64,000 bases of DNA, taken from the NCBI RefSeq assembly GCF_021462505.1, contig NZ_JAKEDV010000006.1, forward strand, positions 60,666-124,665. The letters are read 5' to 3'. Below are positions 17,528 through 26,504 of the stretch, piece after piece. This DNA is from Thermus brockianus (lineage in GTDB: Bacteria > Deinococcota > Deinococci > Deinococcales > Thermaceae). The notes under the pieces were generated by a model. It saw nothing but the letters and a program-made list of their open reading frames with translations, did no database searches and had not been told where the DNA came from. Both the position numbers and the translations under genes were made by a program. Each line of letters starts with the position of its first letter. Within the stretch, counting starts at the first letter, position 1.

Positions 17528-18438
17528 CCGAGCCGGGTCCCGGGGGTAACCCCGTACCCCCGGGCCCAGTCGGCGGCGGGCATGGGGCGCTTACCCTCCG
17601 GTTGAACCTGGAGGAGGCGGATAAGCCCCTCCCCGGTGCCCACCAAGACCCCCTCCCGGTCCACCGCCTGGACCACCCCGGGCTCCCCCTCCCCGGGTTC
17701 GGGCCGCAGGGCGAGCACCTTGACCCGCTTGCCCCCGTGGAAGAAGTAGCTCCCCGGCCAGGGCTGCACCCCCCGGTGGCGGTTGTAGATGGCCTGGGCG
17801 CTTTCCCCAAAGCGGATCCGCCCCTCCTCCTTGGTGAGGAGGGGGGCGTAGGAAGGCTCGCCCTCCTGGGGGGTGGGGGTGAGGTGGGGGAGGTCCTCCA
17901 GCACCTTTAGGAGGAGTTCTATCCCCTTGTCCCGTAGCCGCTCGGAAAGAGCGAGGGCGTCCTCATGGGGGCCGATCTCCGTGCGCCAGAGGGCGTAGAG
18001 GGGCCCGGTGTCCACCCCTTCCTCCGTCTTCATGATGGCCACCCCCGTCTCCTTCTCCCCCCGGATGAGGGCCCAAGTCACCGGGGCCGGGCCCCGGTAC
18101 TTGGGGAGGAGGGAGGGGTGGAGGTTGAGGAAACCCCAAGGGGGCACCTCGAGGACCTCCCGGGGCAGGATCTTGCCGTAGGCAGCGGTAACCGCCACCT
18201 CGGGGGCAGCCTCCCGGAAAGCCTTCAGAAAGGCCTCGTTTCCTTTAAGGCTCTTGGGCTTCCAAAGGGGAAGCTCGTGGGCCTCGGCGTACTGGGCCAC
18301 AGGGCTTGGCGCAGGCTTTAGCCCCCGGCCCTTGGGTTTATCCGGCTGGGTCACCACCAGGACCACCTGGTGGTGGCGGTTTAGGGCGTCCAGCACCGGC
18401 ACCGCCCACTCCGGGGTGCCGAAAAAAGCCACCTTCAT
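17524..18438 (-). CDS. fmt: Methionyl-tRNA formyltransferase
   Basis: Fmt formylates initiator Met-tRNA using 10-formyl-THF. The 304-residue protein has the catalytic core FLNLHPSLLPKYRGPAPVTWAL with the Asn and His residues, HGGK, and a C-terminal OB domain. It overlaps def by 4 bp; formylation and deformylation are commonly co-encoded. Confidence 0.96.
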   Translation of the reverse strand: MKVAFFGTPEWAVPVLDALNRHHQVVLVVTQPDKPKGRGLKPAPSPVAQYAEAHELPLWKPKSLKGNEAFLKAFREAAPEVAVTAAYGKILPREVLEVPPWGFLNLHPSLLPKYRGPAPVTWALIRGEKETGVAIMKTEEGVDTGPLYALWRTEIGPHEDALALSERLRDKGIELLLKVLEDLPHLTPTPQEGEPSYAPLLTKEEGRIRFGESAQAIYNRHRGVQPWPGSYFFHGGKRVKVLALRPEPGEGEPGVVQAVDREGVLVGTGEGLIRLLQVQPEGKRPMPAADWARGYGVTPGTRLG

Positions 18439-19010
18439 CGCCCGGAAAGCTCCTTAAGGAGCGCCCTGGCCTCCTTCTGCATGCGGGCCAGCTCCGCCCG
18501 GTTCTCCTCCAAAAAGGCCTCCCGCTTGGCCTTCGGCAGGCGCTCAAAGAAGAGGATCCCGTCCAGGTGGTCCATCTCGTGCTGGAAAACCCGGGCCATG
18601 TAGCCCTCCAGCTCCAGGGTGCGGGGGGTACCCTCCTCGTCCTGGTAGGCCACCCGGATGCGCTCCGCCCGGGGCACCTCCTCGGAGTAGAGGCCGGGAA
18701 GGGAGAGGCACCCCTCCGTGCCCTCCACCTCCCCCTCCTGGTGGAGGAGGACGGGGTTCGCCACCACGTAGACCCGGCGCACCAGGTCGCGAAGGGGCCG
18801 CTCTTCCTCGTCGGGCTCGTCGGCGTACTCCACCGCCACAAAAAGGCGCTCGGAAAGCCCGATCTGCGGGGCGGCAAGGCCCACCCCCCGGGCCTCAAAC
18901 ATGGTTTCCAGCATGTCCTCGGCGAGCTTCTTCACCCGGGAAAAATCCCGCACGGGCTGTGCCTTGCGGCGCAGCACGGGGTCCCCATAGAGGCGGATGG
19001 GGTAGATCAT
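18435..19010 (-). CDS. def: Peptide deformylase
   Basis: Removes the N-formyl group from nascent chains. The 191-residue metalloenzyme has all three motifs: GVGLAAPQIG (motif 1), EGCLSLPG (motif 2, Cys ligand) and QHEMDHLDG (motif 3, HExxH). A TACAAT seven bases upstream of the ATG (19018-19023) suggests additional leaderless transcription inside the zapE-to-fmt operon. Confidence 0.96.
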   Translation of the reverse strand: MIYPIRLYGDPVLRRKAQPVRDFSRVKKLAEDMLETMFEARGVGLAAPQIGLSERLFVAVEYADEPDEEERPLRDLVRRVYVVANPVLLHQEGEVEGTEGCLSLPGLYSEEVPRAERIRVAYQDEEGTPRTLELEGYMARVFQHEMDHLDGILFFERLPKAKREAFLEENRAELARMQKEARALLKELSGR

Positions 19011-19015
19011 CCTAG

Positions 19016-19831
19016 CTATTGTAGCGCAAGCCGCACCCTTCCCAAAACCTGGCCCAAGGCCCTCACCCCCGGGGGGAGGTCAAGCAGGAGGGGGCCTTCC
19101 ACCACCCCGGGGCGGAAACCCCCCTGGGGCCTCGCCTCCACCTCCTTGAGGCCCTCCAGGGCCTCCTTGGGCCCCACCACCTCGAGGGTTTTGGGGGTAT
19201 AGTCCTCCACCCGAAACCCCTCCGGGGGGCGGAAGACCAGGGGCACCTCCTTGCGGAAAAGGGGAGCCTCCCGGGCCACGAGGCGCACCCGGCTGGGGTT
19301 GAGCTCCACCCCCGGCAAGGGGCCCTCCGGGCCGAAGGCGGTGAGGGCCACCTCCTCCCCCCCGAGGTCTAAGCCCAGGGCCACCACCGCCTCCTCCACC
19401 TGGCTCCTTGGACCCTTGGCCTCCACGAAGGCAGGTTCGGTCTCCACCCAGGCCCCTTGGGCCAGGACCTCCACGGGGAGGGTGCGGCTTAGGACCGCCT
19501 CCACCCTTCCCTCCACCCGGGCTGGGCGCACCTCCAGGACCTCCACCCCCTGGGGCACCGCCACCCGCACCTCCCGGGCAAAGGCCCCCTCCACCCCGGA
19601 AAGGTCCAGGTAGGCGGAAACCAGGGGGGTGCCCTCCACCAGGGGGGCAGGGCCCCTTAGGCGCAGGAGGACCTCCTTGGGCACGCCCTCCGCCACCTTT
19701 TCCCCTTCCAGGCCCACCACCCGCAAGGGAACGCTCACCGCCCGCTCCACCACCGGGGCCCTTTCCCGCAAGGAGTACCAAAGGGCTAAGGCCGCCAAAA
19801 GCGCCAGGAGGAAGCCGCCCCACTCACGCAC
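19016..19831 (-). CDS. cdaR: YbbR-domain protein (CdaR-like regulator of diadenylate cyclase)
   Basis: One N-terminal transmembrane helix (GGFLLALLAALALWYSL, residues 5-21) anchors a 271-residue protein with three to four YbbR repeats such as VSVPLRVVGLEG, ALSRTLPVEVLAQG-like segments and FRKEVPLVFRPPEGFRVEDYTPKTLEVVGP. In Firmicutes the YbbR protein CdaR binds and modulates the membrane diadenylate cyclase CdaA; the overlap of 8 bp with cdaA here implies the same pairing. Confidence 0.85.
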   Translation of the reverse strand: MREWGGFLLALLAALALWYSLRERAPVVERAVSVPLRVVGLEGEKVAEGVPKEVLLRLRGPAPLVEGTPLVSAYLDLSGVEGAFAREVRVAVPQGVEVLEVRPARVEGRVEAVLSRTLPVEVLAQGAWVETEPAFVEAKGPRSQVEEAVVALGLDLGGEEVALTAFGPEGPLPGVELNPSRVRLVAREAPLFRKEVPLVFRPPEGFRVEDYTPKTLEVVGPKEALEGLKEVEARPQGGFRPGVVEGPLLLDLPPGVRALGQVLGRVRLALQ

Positions 19832-20537
19832 GGATAACCTCCTTGAGCCGTTCCCGCAGGGCCTCGAGGGCCAAGGGGGGCGAAAGCCTCCCCCCCTCGG
19901 CGAGCCGGATGGCCCCCGTCTCCTCGCTCACCACCAGGACCAGGGCGTCGGAAACCTCGGAAAGCCCCAAAGCGGCCCGGTGCCGGGTGCCCAGGCCAAG
20001 CCGCGCCTCGGAAAGGGGGAAGACGCACCCGGCGGCGAAGACCCGGTCCCCCCGGAGGATGGCCCCCCCGTCGTGCAGGGGGGTGCCGGGGTAGAAGAGG
20101 GTTTCCAAAAGCCTAGCGGAAAGCCTGGCCTCCAGAATCTCCCCCGTGGCGGCGTACTCCCCCAAGGGGGTGCGCCGCTCTAGGGCGATCAAGGCCCCGT
20201 AGCGCCTTTCGGAAAGGCGGGAAAGCCCGAGAAGAAGCTCCTCCAGGGCCAAGGAGGGGGCCCGTGGCCCCTGGGCCCGGCCAAGCCGCTCCAAAAGCCC
20301 CCTAAGCTCCGGTTGGAAGACCACGATGAGGGCGAAAGCCCCCAAGGTGGCGGCGTTTCCCAGGAGCCAAGACAGGGTAGAAAGCCCAAGGAGGCTCGCC
20401 AGAAACCAGACCCCAAGGTAGACGAGGACCCCGCGGACGAGGTTTAGGGCCCGGGTGCCGGCCATGAGCCGGCCCAGGGAGTAGAAGAGCACGGCCACCA
20501 GGAGGATGTCCAGAAGGTCGCGCCAGGTGAAGGGCAT
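19824..20537 (-). CDS. cdaA: Membrane diadenylate cyclase
   Basis: CdaA makes cyclic di-AMP from two ATP. This 237-residue protein has three N-terminal transmembrane helices (about residues 8-75) and a DisA_N domain with the catalytic motifs LHDGGAI and GTRHRAALG. The start MPFTWRDLLDIL, two bases after the deoB stop, was chosen because it begins directly before the first helix; an upstream in-frame start would add a low-complexity Gly/Pro stretch that is the shadow of deoB. Confidence 0.93.
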   Translation of the reverse strand: MPFTWRDLLDILLVAVLFYSLGRLMAGTRALNLVRGVLVYLGVWFLASLLGLSTLSWLLGNAATLGAFALIVVFQPELRGLLERLGRAQGPRAPSLALEELLLGLSRLSERRYGALIALERRTPLGEYAATGEILEARLSARLLETLFYPGTPLHDGGAILRGDRVFAAGCVFPLSEARLGLGTRHRAALGLSEVSDALVLVVSEETGAIRLAEGGRLSPPLALEALRERLKEVIRA

Positions 20538-20539
20538 GG

Positions 20540-21685
20540 CTAGCGGATGGGCGTCCCCGGGCCCTCCCAGGAAAGGCCGAAGAGCCTCACCCAGGTGGCC
20601 CCGAGGTCGGCGAAGGTCTCCCGGGTGCCCAGCTCCCCCTCCACCCCCGGCCCCACCCAAAGGAGCATCCCGTACTCCCGGGTGTGGTCGGTGCCGAAGA
20701 AGGTGGGGTCGTTCCCGTGGTCCGAGACGAGGAAGAGGTGGTCCTCGGGCCCCAGGGCCTCGAGGAGGCGGGGAAGGAAGCGGTCCACCTCCTCCAAGGC
20801 CTCCCCGTAGCCTTGGGGGTTGCGGCGGTGGCCGTACTTGCTATCAAAGTCCACCAGGTTGACGAAGAGGAGGCCGGAAAGGGGCTCTTGCAGGAGGGCG
20901 AGGGTCTTTTCCAGACCATCGGCGTTGTCCGCCGTCTTCACCTCCCGGGTAAAGCCCCGGTGGGCGTAGATATCGGGGATCTTCCCCACCCCCACCACCT
21001 CGAGGCCCCCCTCCTTGAGGACGTCCAGGACGTTCCGCGGGGGCTCCAGGGCGAAGTCCTTGCGCAAGGCCTCCAACCGGTGGAAGGCTCCCGGCTCCCC
21101 GGCGAAGGGCCGGGCGATGACCCGGGCCACCTGGTACTCGCCCACGAGCATCTCCCGGGCCACCTGGCACCATTGGTAAAGCACCTCCGGCGGCACCACC
21201 GCCACGTGGGCCGCCACCTGGAAGACGGAGTCCGCCGAGGTGTAGACGATGGGGTAGCCCGTCTTCAGGTGGGCTTCCCCGTGGTGGCGGATGGCCTCCG
21301 TGCCGGAGTAAGGCCTGTTTAAAAGCCACCCCTTCACCCCGATCCGCTCGGCCCAGGCGCGCAAAAGCTCCTCGGGAAAGCCCTCGGGGAAGGTGCGGAA
21401 GGGCCTTTCCAGGTGGATGCCCACGAACTCCCAGTGCCCGGTGGTGGTGTCCTTCCCCGGGTTCACCTCCCGCATGCGGCCAAACCCGGCCCGGGGCCGG
21501 GGTGCCCGCTCCAAGGTGTGCACCCCCGGCACCCAGCCCAGGCCCAAGGCGGCAAGGTTGGGCAGGGCTATCCCGGTTTTCAAAACCGTGTGGTCCAGGG
21601 TATCCGCCCCCTCGTCCCCAAAGCTTGGGGCGTCCGGCAGGTAGCCTAGCCCCACGGAGTCCAAAACGATGGCCGTGACCTTCAT
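20540..21685 (-). CDS. deoB: Phosphopentomutase
   Basis: DeoB interconverts (deoxy)ribose 1- and 5-phosphates in nucleoside salvage. The 381-residue alkaline-phosphatase-superfamily enzyme starts [18 protein letters not shown] with the metal-binding Asp, contains [10 protein letters not shown] with the phosphorylated Thr, and ends with [18 protein letters not shown] metal ligands. Its ATG overlaps the stop of the small upstream gene (ATGA). Confidence 0.96.
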   Translation of the reverse strand: MKVTAIVLDSVGLGYLPDAPSFGDEGADTLDHTVLKTGIALPNLAALGLGWVPGVHTLERAPRPRAGFGRMREVNPGKDTTTGHWEFVGIHLERPFRTFPEGFPEELLRAWAERIGVKGWLLNRPYSGTEAIRHHGEAHLKTGYPIVYTSADSVFQVAAHVAVVPPEVLYQWCQVAREMLVGEYQVARVIARPFAGEPGAFHRLEALRKDFALEPPRNVLDVLKEGGLEVVGVGKIPDIYAHRGFTREVKTADNADGLEKTLALLQEPLSGLLFVNLVDFDSKYGHRRNPQGYGEALEEVDRFLPRLLEALGPEDHLFLVSDHGNDPTFFGTDHTREYGMLLWVGPGVEGELGTRETFADLGATWVRLFGLSWEGPGTPIR

Positions 21686-21936
21686 CAGGAGCGTAGCCCT
21701 TCCTCGTCCTCCTCCTCCGCCAGGGCCATGAGCTCCTCCGGGGTCATCTCGGAGAGAGCCCGCACCGCCTGGAACTCCTCCAGAAGGCCCTGGATTTCCT
21801 CCATGGCCTCGCTAAGGGAAAGCTCCCCGTCCTTGTACTCGTCCACCACTTCCTCTATGGCCTCGAGGATCCCCACCGCCGCGCTGGCCTGGGAGAGGGC
21901 CTGGGCCAACTCCGAAAGCCTTTCCGCTAGGTCCAT
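21685..21936 (-). CDS. Small helical acidic protein, unknown
   Basis: An 83-residue, all-helical acidic protein ([25 protein letters not shown]...); I do not recognise the family. TAGGAT lies exactly six bases before the ATG (21943-21948), so it probably starts its own leaderless transcript leading into deoB-cdaA-cdaR-def-fmt. The stop overlaps the deoB start. Confidence 0.72.
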   Translation of the reverse strand: MDLAERLSELAQALSQASAAVGILEAIEEVVDEYKDGELSLSEAMEEIQGLLEEFQAVRALSEMTPEELMALAEEEDEEGLRS

Positions 21937-21945
21937 ACCCCCATC

Positions 21946-22917
21946 CTACCCCAAAAGCTCCGCAAGCCGCGAAAGCGCCCGCCCGTACTTTTTGGCGAAG
22001 GGCCCGTGGCGGTAGCCCTCCGGGAAAAGCTCCTTGAGGGGCACGCCGGAAGCCCGCAAGGGGAGGCCCAGGTTATAGAGTTGGTCCACGAAGTGCACGA
22101 AGCGCAGGGCGTCGTTCTGGTCGGGGATGGGGGCGAGGCCCTGGATATAGACCACATCCAAGTCCCGGAAGAGGTAGCGGTAGCGGATGGGGTGGAGGGT
22201 GCGGAGGTGGGCGAGGAGCTCGGGGAAGGCGTCCAGGCTTTTCCGCCTGGGGTCCTCCCGGTAGAGGGCGAGGAGGGCCTCGTCGGCGAGGGGCTCCGGG
22301 AAGCATTCGGGGTCGCGGTGGCGGAAGTCCTCCCCCTCTATCCGCTCCACGGCGAAGCGCTTGGCCAGGCTTTGGATCTGGTGCCGGAACTGCTCGGCGT
22401 TGAACCGCCCCTCCCCCAAGGCCCCGGGTGGGGTGTTGGAGGTGGTGGCCACCCTGAGGCCCCTGTCCATGGTGAGGGCCAGGAAGTGGGTGATCATCTG
22501 GGCGTTGCCGGGGTCGTCCAGCTCAAACTCGTCCAGGAAGAGGTAGCGAAGCCCGGCAAAGCGCCTCGCCCCCTCCCTCAGGCCCATGAGGCCCAGGGTG
22601 TAGGTGAGCTCCTCAAAGGTGAGGAAGGCCTTGGGCGGGGGGGCCTCGAGGTAGGCGGCCACCAGGAGGTGGGTCTTCCCCACCCCGAAGCCCCCGTCCA
22701 GGTAAATCCCCTGGGGCCCCGGCATCCGGGGGCGGAAAAGCCCTCGAGGCCGGTCATGCACCCATCTTCGGAGCCTTTCCTTGGCCAGGGCCTGGGAGGG
22801 GTACCGGGGGTCGGGGCGGTAGGCGGCGAAGGTGGCCTTCTGGAAGCGGGGCGGGGGGGCGAAGCTCTTCAGAAGCTCCTCCAGGTCCACCTCGGGGTGG
22901 CGGTCCACCAGGCGCAT
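21946..22917 (-). CDS. zapE: AFG1-like ATPase, ZapE family
   Basis: A 323-residue AAA+ ATPase. Walker A is GGFGVGKTHL (near residue 93) and Walker B is LRYLFLDEFELDDPG. ATTSNTPPGALGEGRF and the QIQSLAKRFAVERIEGEDFRHRD segment are typical of the ZapE/AFG1 family. In E. coli ZapE interacts with FtsZ; the mitochondrial homologue helps remove misassembled respiratory proteins. TACAAT seven bases before the ATG predicts a leaderless start. Confidence 0.88.
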   Translation of the reverse strand: MRLVDRHPEVDLEELLKSFAPPPRFQKATFAAYRPDPRYPSQALAKERLRRWVHDRPRGLFRPRMPGPQGIYLDGGFGVGKTHLLVAAYLEAPPPKAFLTFEELTYTLGLMGLREGARRFAGLRYLFLDEFELDDPGNAQMITHFLALTMDRGLRVATTSNTPPGALGEGRFNAEQFRHQIQSLAKRFAVERIEGEDFRHRDPECFPEPLADEALLALYREDPRRKSLDAFPELLAHLRTLHPIRYRYLFRDLDVVYIQGLAPIPDQNDALRFVHFVDQLYNLGLPLRASGVPLKELFPEGYRHGPFAKKYGRALSRLAELLG

Positions 22918-22976
22918 AGGGAAGATTGTAAGGGAGGGTGGCCCCTAGGGCCCGCCCTCTGCTACCCTATAGGGGT

Positions 22977-23231
22977 ATGGTGCGGCTCTACGGCGTCCCG
23001 GGGTGCGGCCCCTGCGAGATCGTGAAGATGTTCCTGGCGCAAAAGGGCGTGCCCTTCACCTTCGTGAACGCCCGGGAGGACCAGGAGGCGGCGAAAAAGG
23101 TGGCGGAACTTGCGGGAAGCCCCACCGCCGGGGTGGTCCTGGAGTGGGACGGCAGGACGGAGGTGATCCGGGGGGTATCCCCCGCTGCCCTCAACGCCTG
23201 GTACGCCCGCTACCGGGAGAAGGCCTCCTGA
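22977..23231 (+). CDS. Glutaredoxin-like thiol-disulfide protein
   Basis: A 84-residue glutaredoxin/NrdH-like protein with the redox motif CGPC at residues 10-13 and the conserved cis-Pro region SPTAGVVL. The CGPC motif is thioredoxin-like instead of CPYC. The ATG at 22977 starts VRLYGVPGCGPC; a TACCCT eight bases upstream may be its -10. The last 22 bp overlap the convergent DinB-like gene. Confidence 0.85.
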   Translation: MVRLYGVPGCGPCEIVKMFLAQKGVPFTFVNAREDQEAAKKVAELAGSPTAGVVLEWDGRTEVIRGVSPAALNAWYARYREKAS

Positions 23232-23716
23232 AGGGCCTTCAGGTGGTGGGCCTCGTGGTAGGCGGCGGCCCGCACCCAGCCCAAGGCGTTGAGCTCCCCG
23301 AAGAAGGGGTGGGGGAAGGTGGCGGGGTGGTGAGGGTCGGCCTTCTTGGCCTCCTCCAGGAGGAAGCCCCGGGCCCGTTGGAGGAGGTCCAGCACCTCCT
23401 CCAGGGATAACCCCCCCTTGGGCCTCACCCCCTCGGGGGCCTGAGGCTTGCCGTCCTTGTACTCCCCGGGGACGAAGGGCACCGGGGGAAGGCTTTCCCC
23501 CGCCGCCAGGCGCCTTAGCCGCCGGAGCACCCGAGCGGTGGACTCCTCCACCAAGGCGATGTGCTCCGCCACCATGAGGGGGGTCCAGGCCCCCACCCTA
23601 AGGGGCGTGACGAGCCAGGAGGCCTCCGCCTCCTGGAGGAGGGCCAGGAGGGCCTTGCGGCTTTCCCCAAGCCGGGCTAAGGCCTCTTCCCACGTGCCGT
23701 AGGCTTCCAGGGGCAT
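23210..23716 (-). CDS. DinB-family four-helix-bundle protein
   Basis: A 168-residue protein of the DinB/YfiT-like superfamily, putative metal-dependent transferases acting on bacillithiol, mycothiol or related thiols. The three metal-ligand histidines are placed as in the family: AEHIALVE in helix 2 and AAYHEAHHLKAL near the C-terminus. TAGGAT six bases before the ATG (23723-23728) predicts a leaderless mRNA. Substrate unknown. Confidence 0.82.
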   Translation of the reverse strand: MPLEAYGTWEEALARLGESRKALLALLQEAEASWLVTPLRVGAWTPLMVAEHIALVEESTARVLRRLRRLAAGESLPPVPFVPGEYKDGKPQAPEGVRPKGGLSLEEVLDLLQRARGFLLEEAKKADPHHPATFPHPFFGELNALGWVRAAAYHEAHHLKALQEAFSR

Positions 23717-23762
23717 AGCCTGATCCTAACACGGATCCTTCCGATTGGGGTAGGATAGACCC

Positions 23763-24029
23763 GTGCGGGCGGTTTCCCTGCAGGAAGCGCAAAGCCGGCT
23801 AGAGGAGCTCCTCAAAGAGGTCCAAGCCGGGGAGGAGGTTCTTATCCTGGACCAGGGGGTAACCGTGGCCCGCCTGGTCCCGGAAACCCCCAAAGGGGCG
23901 CTCTTCCGCCTAGAAGAGCGGGGACTCCTACGCCGGGGAAAGGGAAAAGCCCAACTAGAAGACCTTCCCCTTCCCTCTAGCCAGCAGAGCGTGCTCGAGG
24001 CCCTTTTGGAAGAAAGGGAGGAGGGGTGA
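23763..24029 (+). CDS. Type II antitoxin, Phd/YefM-like
   Basis: An 88-residue antitoxin. The N-terminal half (RAVSLQEAQSRLEELLKEVQ) is the Phd/YefM DNA-binding fold, followed by GEEVLILDQGVTVARLVP, and the C-terminal tail would wrap the toxin. It starts with GTG, TAGGAT (23751-23756) lying six bases upstream, and overlaps vapC by the GTGA tetranucleotide. Antitoxin-toxin complexes of this type repress their own promoter. Confidence 0.85.
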   Translation: MRAVSLQEAQSRLEELLKEVQAGEEVLILDQGVTVARLVPETPKGALFRLEERGLLRRGKGKAQLEDLPLPSSQQSVLEALLEEREEG

Positions 24030-24454
24030 GGTTCTGGGATACCTCGGCCATCGTCCCCCTCTTGGTGCAGGAAGCCTCTTCGCAATGGGCGAAGCGCCTT
24101 CTCGCCGAAGACGGGGAGATGTTGGTGTTCTGGCTTTCCGAGGTGGAGGCGCTATCGGCCCTAAACCGGCGTAGGCGCCAAGGAGCCTTAGGGGAAAGGG
24201 ACTACACCCTGGCGCGGAAGCGTTTGCGGCGTCTTAAAAACGCCTGGCACGAGGTCCTGCCCACAGAAGGGGTGCGCAAGGAAGCTATACGCCTTCTCCA
24301 GGCTTACCCCCTACGAACCCTGGACGCCCTTCAGCTCGCAGCCCTTTGCGTGGTGGCGAGCAACGTACCCACCCCTTTGCCCCTTGTCACCTTGGACCTG
24401 CGCCTCGCCCAAGCCGCCGCCCAAGAGGGTTTTCCTGTCCTCCAAGGGGTATAA
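24026..24454 (+). CDS. vapC: VapC-family PIN-domain toxin
   Basis: A 142-residue PIN ribonuclease with its acidic metal ligands: D5 in FWDTSAIVPLL, Glu in LSEVEAL, Asp in RTLDALQLAAL and Asp in VTLDLRLA. It is translationally coupled to the antitoxin. VapC toxins cleave tRNA or rRNA. The last codons and TAA overlap the -10 of fabI. Confidence 0.88.
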   Translation: MRFWDTSAIVPLLVQEASSQWAKRLLAEDGEMLVFWLSEVEALSALNRRRRQGALGERDYTLARKRLRRLKNAWHEVLPTEGVRKEAIRLLQAYPLRTLDALQLAALCVVASNVPTPLPLVTLDLRLAQAAAQEGFPVLQGV

Positions 24455-24455
24455 T
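24450..24455 (+). promoter_or_regulatory. -10 element of fabI, overlapping the vapC stop codon
   Basis: A perfect TATAAT with the vapC TAA inside it (24452-24454), followed by six bases and the fabI ATG. fabI is therefore expressed from a leaderless promoter at the end of the toxin gene. Confidence 0.7.
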
Positions 24456-24461
24456 CCCCCC

Positions 24462-25244
24462 ATGCTCACCCTGGACCTTTCCGGCAAAAGGGCCCTGGTC
24501 ATGGGGGTTACCAACCAGCGGAGCCTGGGCTACGCCATCGCCGAAAAGCTAAGGCAAGCGGGGGCCGAGGTGGCTCTAAGCTACCAAGGGGAACGGCTTC
24601 GGACCGAGGCGGAAAAGCTCGCCGAGGCCCTGGGCGGGGCCCTCCTCTTCCAGGCGGACGTGACCCAAGACGCCGAGCTGGACGCCCTCTTCGCCGGCCT
24701 AAAGGAGGCCTGGGGAAGCCTAGACTACCTGGTCCACGCCATCGCCTTCGCCCCCCGGGAGGCCATGGAGGGGCGGTATCTGGACACCCGGCGGCAGGAC
24801 TGGCTCCTGGCCCTGGAGGTTTCCGCCTACTCCCTGGTGGCGGTGGCGAAGCGGGCGGAACCCCTTCTCCAGGAGGGCGGGAGCATCGTCACCCTCACCT
24901 ACTACGCCAGCGAGAAGGTGGTGCCCAAGTACAACGTCATGGCCATCGCCAAGGCCGCCCTGGAGGCGAGCGTGCGCTACCTGGCCTACGAGCTTGGCCC
25001 CAAGGGGGTGCGGGTAAACGCCATCTCCGCCGGCCCCGTGCGCACCGTGGCGGCAAGGAGCATCCCCGGCTTCACCAAGATGTACGACCGGGTGGCCCAG
25101 ACCGCCCCCCTCAAGCGGAACGTCACCCAGGAGGAGGTGGGCCACCTGGGGCTTTTCCTCCTCTCCCCCCTGGCAAGCGGCATCACGGGGGAGGTGGTCT
25201 ACGTGGACGCCGGGTACCACATCATGGGGATGGAGCTGGAATAG
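24462..25244 (+). CDS. fabI: Enoyl-[acyl-carrier-protein] reductase (NADH), FabI type
   Basis: FabI performs the last reduction of each fatty-acid elongation cycle. The 260-residue SDR protein has the divergent FabI cofactor motif GVTNQRSLGYAIA, the catalytic YYASEKVVPKYNVMAIAKA region with Tyr-x6-Lys, and SAGPVRTVAARSIPGF. The start MLTLDLSGKRALVMG follows TATAAT by six bases. It leads into ispG, with 48 bp between. Confidence 0.96.
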   Translation: MLTLDLSGKRALVMGVTNQRSLGYAIAEKLRQAGAEVALSYQGERLRTEAEKLAEALGGALLFQADVTQDAELDALFAGLKEAWGSLDYLVHAIAFAPREAMEGRYLDTRRQDWLLALEVSAYSLVAVAKRAEPLLQEGGSIVTLTYYASEKVVPKYNVMAIAKAALEASVRYLAYELGPKGVRVNAISAGPVRTVAARSIPGFTKMYDRVAQTAPLKRNVTQEEVGHLGLFLLSPLASGITGEVVYVDAGYHIMGMELE

Positions 25245-25292
25245 CGCCTGGCCCCCAAACCGCTCAAGCCTGTTTCCGCTAGCATGGGAGGG

Positions 25293-26504
25293 ATGAGACG
25301 GCCCACCCCCACGGTCTGGGTGGGGCGCATCCCCCTAGGGGGCGCCCACCCTATCGCCGTGCAGTCCATGACCAACACCCCCACCGCCGACGTGGAGGCC
25401 ACCTTCCGCCAGGTGGCAGCGCTTCACCGGGCGGGGAGCGAGATCGTCCGCCTCACGGTGAACGACGAGGCCGCCGCCCAGGCGGTGCCCGAGATCAAGG
25501 AAAGGCTTTTGGCCGAAGGCATAGACGTGCCCTTGGTGGGGGACTTCCACTATAACGGCCACCTCCTCCTCAGGAAGTTCCCCCGGATGGCCGAGGCCCT
25601 GGACAAGTTCCGCATCAACCCGGGTACCCTGGGCCGGGGACGGCACAAGGACGAGCACTTCGCCGAGATGGTGCGCATCGCCCTGGACCTGGGCAAACCC
25701 ATCCGCATCGGCGGCAACTGGGGGAGCCTGGACCCCGCCCTCCTCACCGAGCTCATGGACCAAAACGCCCGGCGCCCGGAGCCCAAAAGCGCCCACGAGG
25801 TGGTGCTAGAGGCCCTGGTGGAAAGCGTAGTGCGGGCCTACGAGGCGGCTTTGGAGATGGGCCTAGGGGAGGACAAGATCGTCCTTTCCGCCAAGGTGTC
25901 CAAGGCCCCTGACCTGGTCCAGGTCTACCGGGAGCTCGCCCGGCGCACCCAGGCTCCCCTCCACCTGGGCCTCACGGAAGCGGGCATGGGGGTGAAGGGA
26001 ATCGTGGCCTCAGCCGCCGCCCTGGCCCCCCTCCTCCTGGAGGGGATTGGGGACACCATCCGCGTCTCCCTCACCCCCGCTCCCGGCGAACCCCGCACCA
26101 AGGAGGTGGAGGTGGCCCAGGAGATCCTCCAGGCCCTGGGCCTCAGGACCTTCGCCCCCGAGGTGACGAGTTGCCCCGGGTGCGGCCGCACCACCAGCGT
26201 CCGCTTCCAAGAGTTGGCCGAGGAGGTTTCCCGCCACCTCAAGGAACGGCTTCCCGAGTGGCGGAAACGCTACCCCGGGGTGGAGGGGCTCAAGGTGGCG
26301 GTGATGGGGTGCGTGGTGAATGGCCCCGGGGAGAGCAAGCACGCCCACATCGGCATCTCCCTGCCGGGGGCGGGGGAGGAGCCCAAGGCCCCGGTCTACG
26401 CCGACGGCAAGCTCCTCACCATCCTCAAGGGGGAGAACCTTGCGCAAGAGTTCCTCAAGATCCTGGAAGCCTACGTGAAGGAGCGCTTCGCCCCCAAAGC
26501 CTGA
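25293..26504 (+). CDS. ispG: 4-hydroxy-3-methylbut-2-enyl diphosphate synthase
   Basis: IspG (GcpE) is the Fe-S enzyme that converts MEcPP to HMBPP in the MEP isoprenoid pathway. The 403-residue protein has TIM-barrel motifs [20 protein letters not shown], and 4Fe-4S cysteines in SCPGCGRT and [16 protein letters not shown] seven bases upstream favours the ATG at 25293 over the one three codons earlier. The stop overlaps tgt (TGATG). A plant-like central insertion is absent. Confidence 0.95.
   Translation: MRRPTPTVWVGRIPLGGAHPIAVQSMTNTPTADVEATFRQVAALHRAGSEIVRLTVNDEAAAQAVPEIKERLLAEGIDVPLVGDFHYNGHLLLRKFPRMAEALDKFRINPGTLGRGRHKDEHFAEMVRIALDLGKPIRIGGNWGSLDPALLTELMDQNARRPEPKSAHEVVLEALVESVVRAYEAALEMGLGEDKIVLSAKVSKAPDLVQVYRELARRTQAPLHLGLTEAGMGVKGIVASAAALAPLLLEGIGDTIRVSLTPAPGEPRTKEVEVAQEILQALGLRTFAPEVTSCPGCGRTTSVRFQELAEEVSRHLKERLPEWRKRYPGVEGLKVAVMGCVVNGPGESKHAHIGISLPGAGEEPKAPVYADGKLLTILKGENLAQEFLKILEAYVKERFAPKA

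Noticed and set aside
23763..24454. Genomic island around the toxin-antitoxin pair
   Set aside because: No integrase, tRNA attachment or repeats; composition appears like its neighbours.
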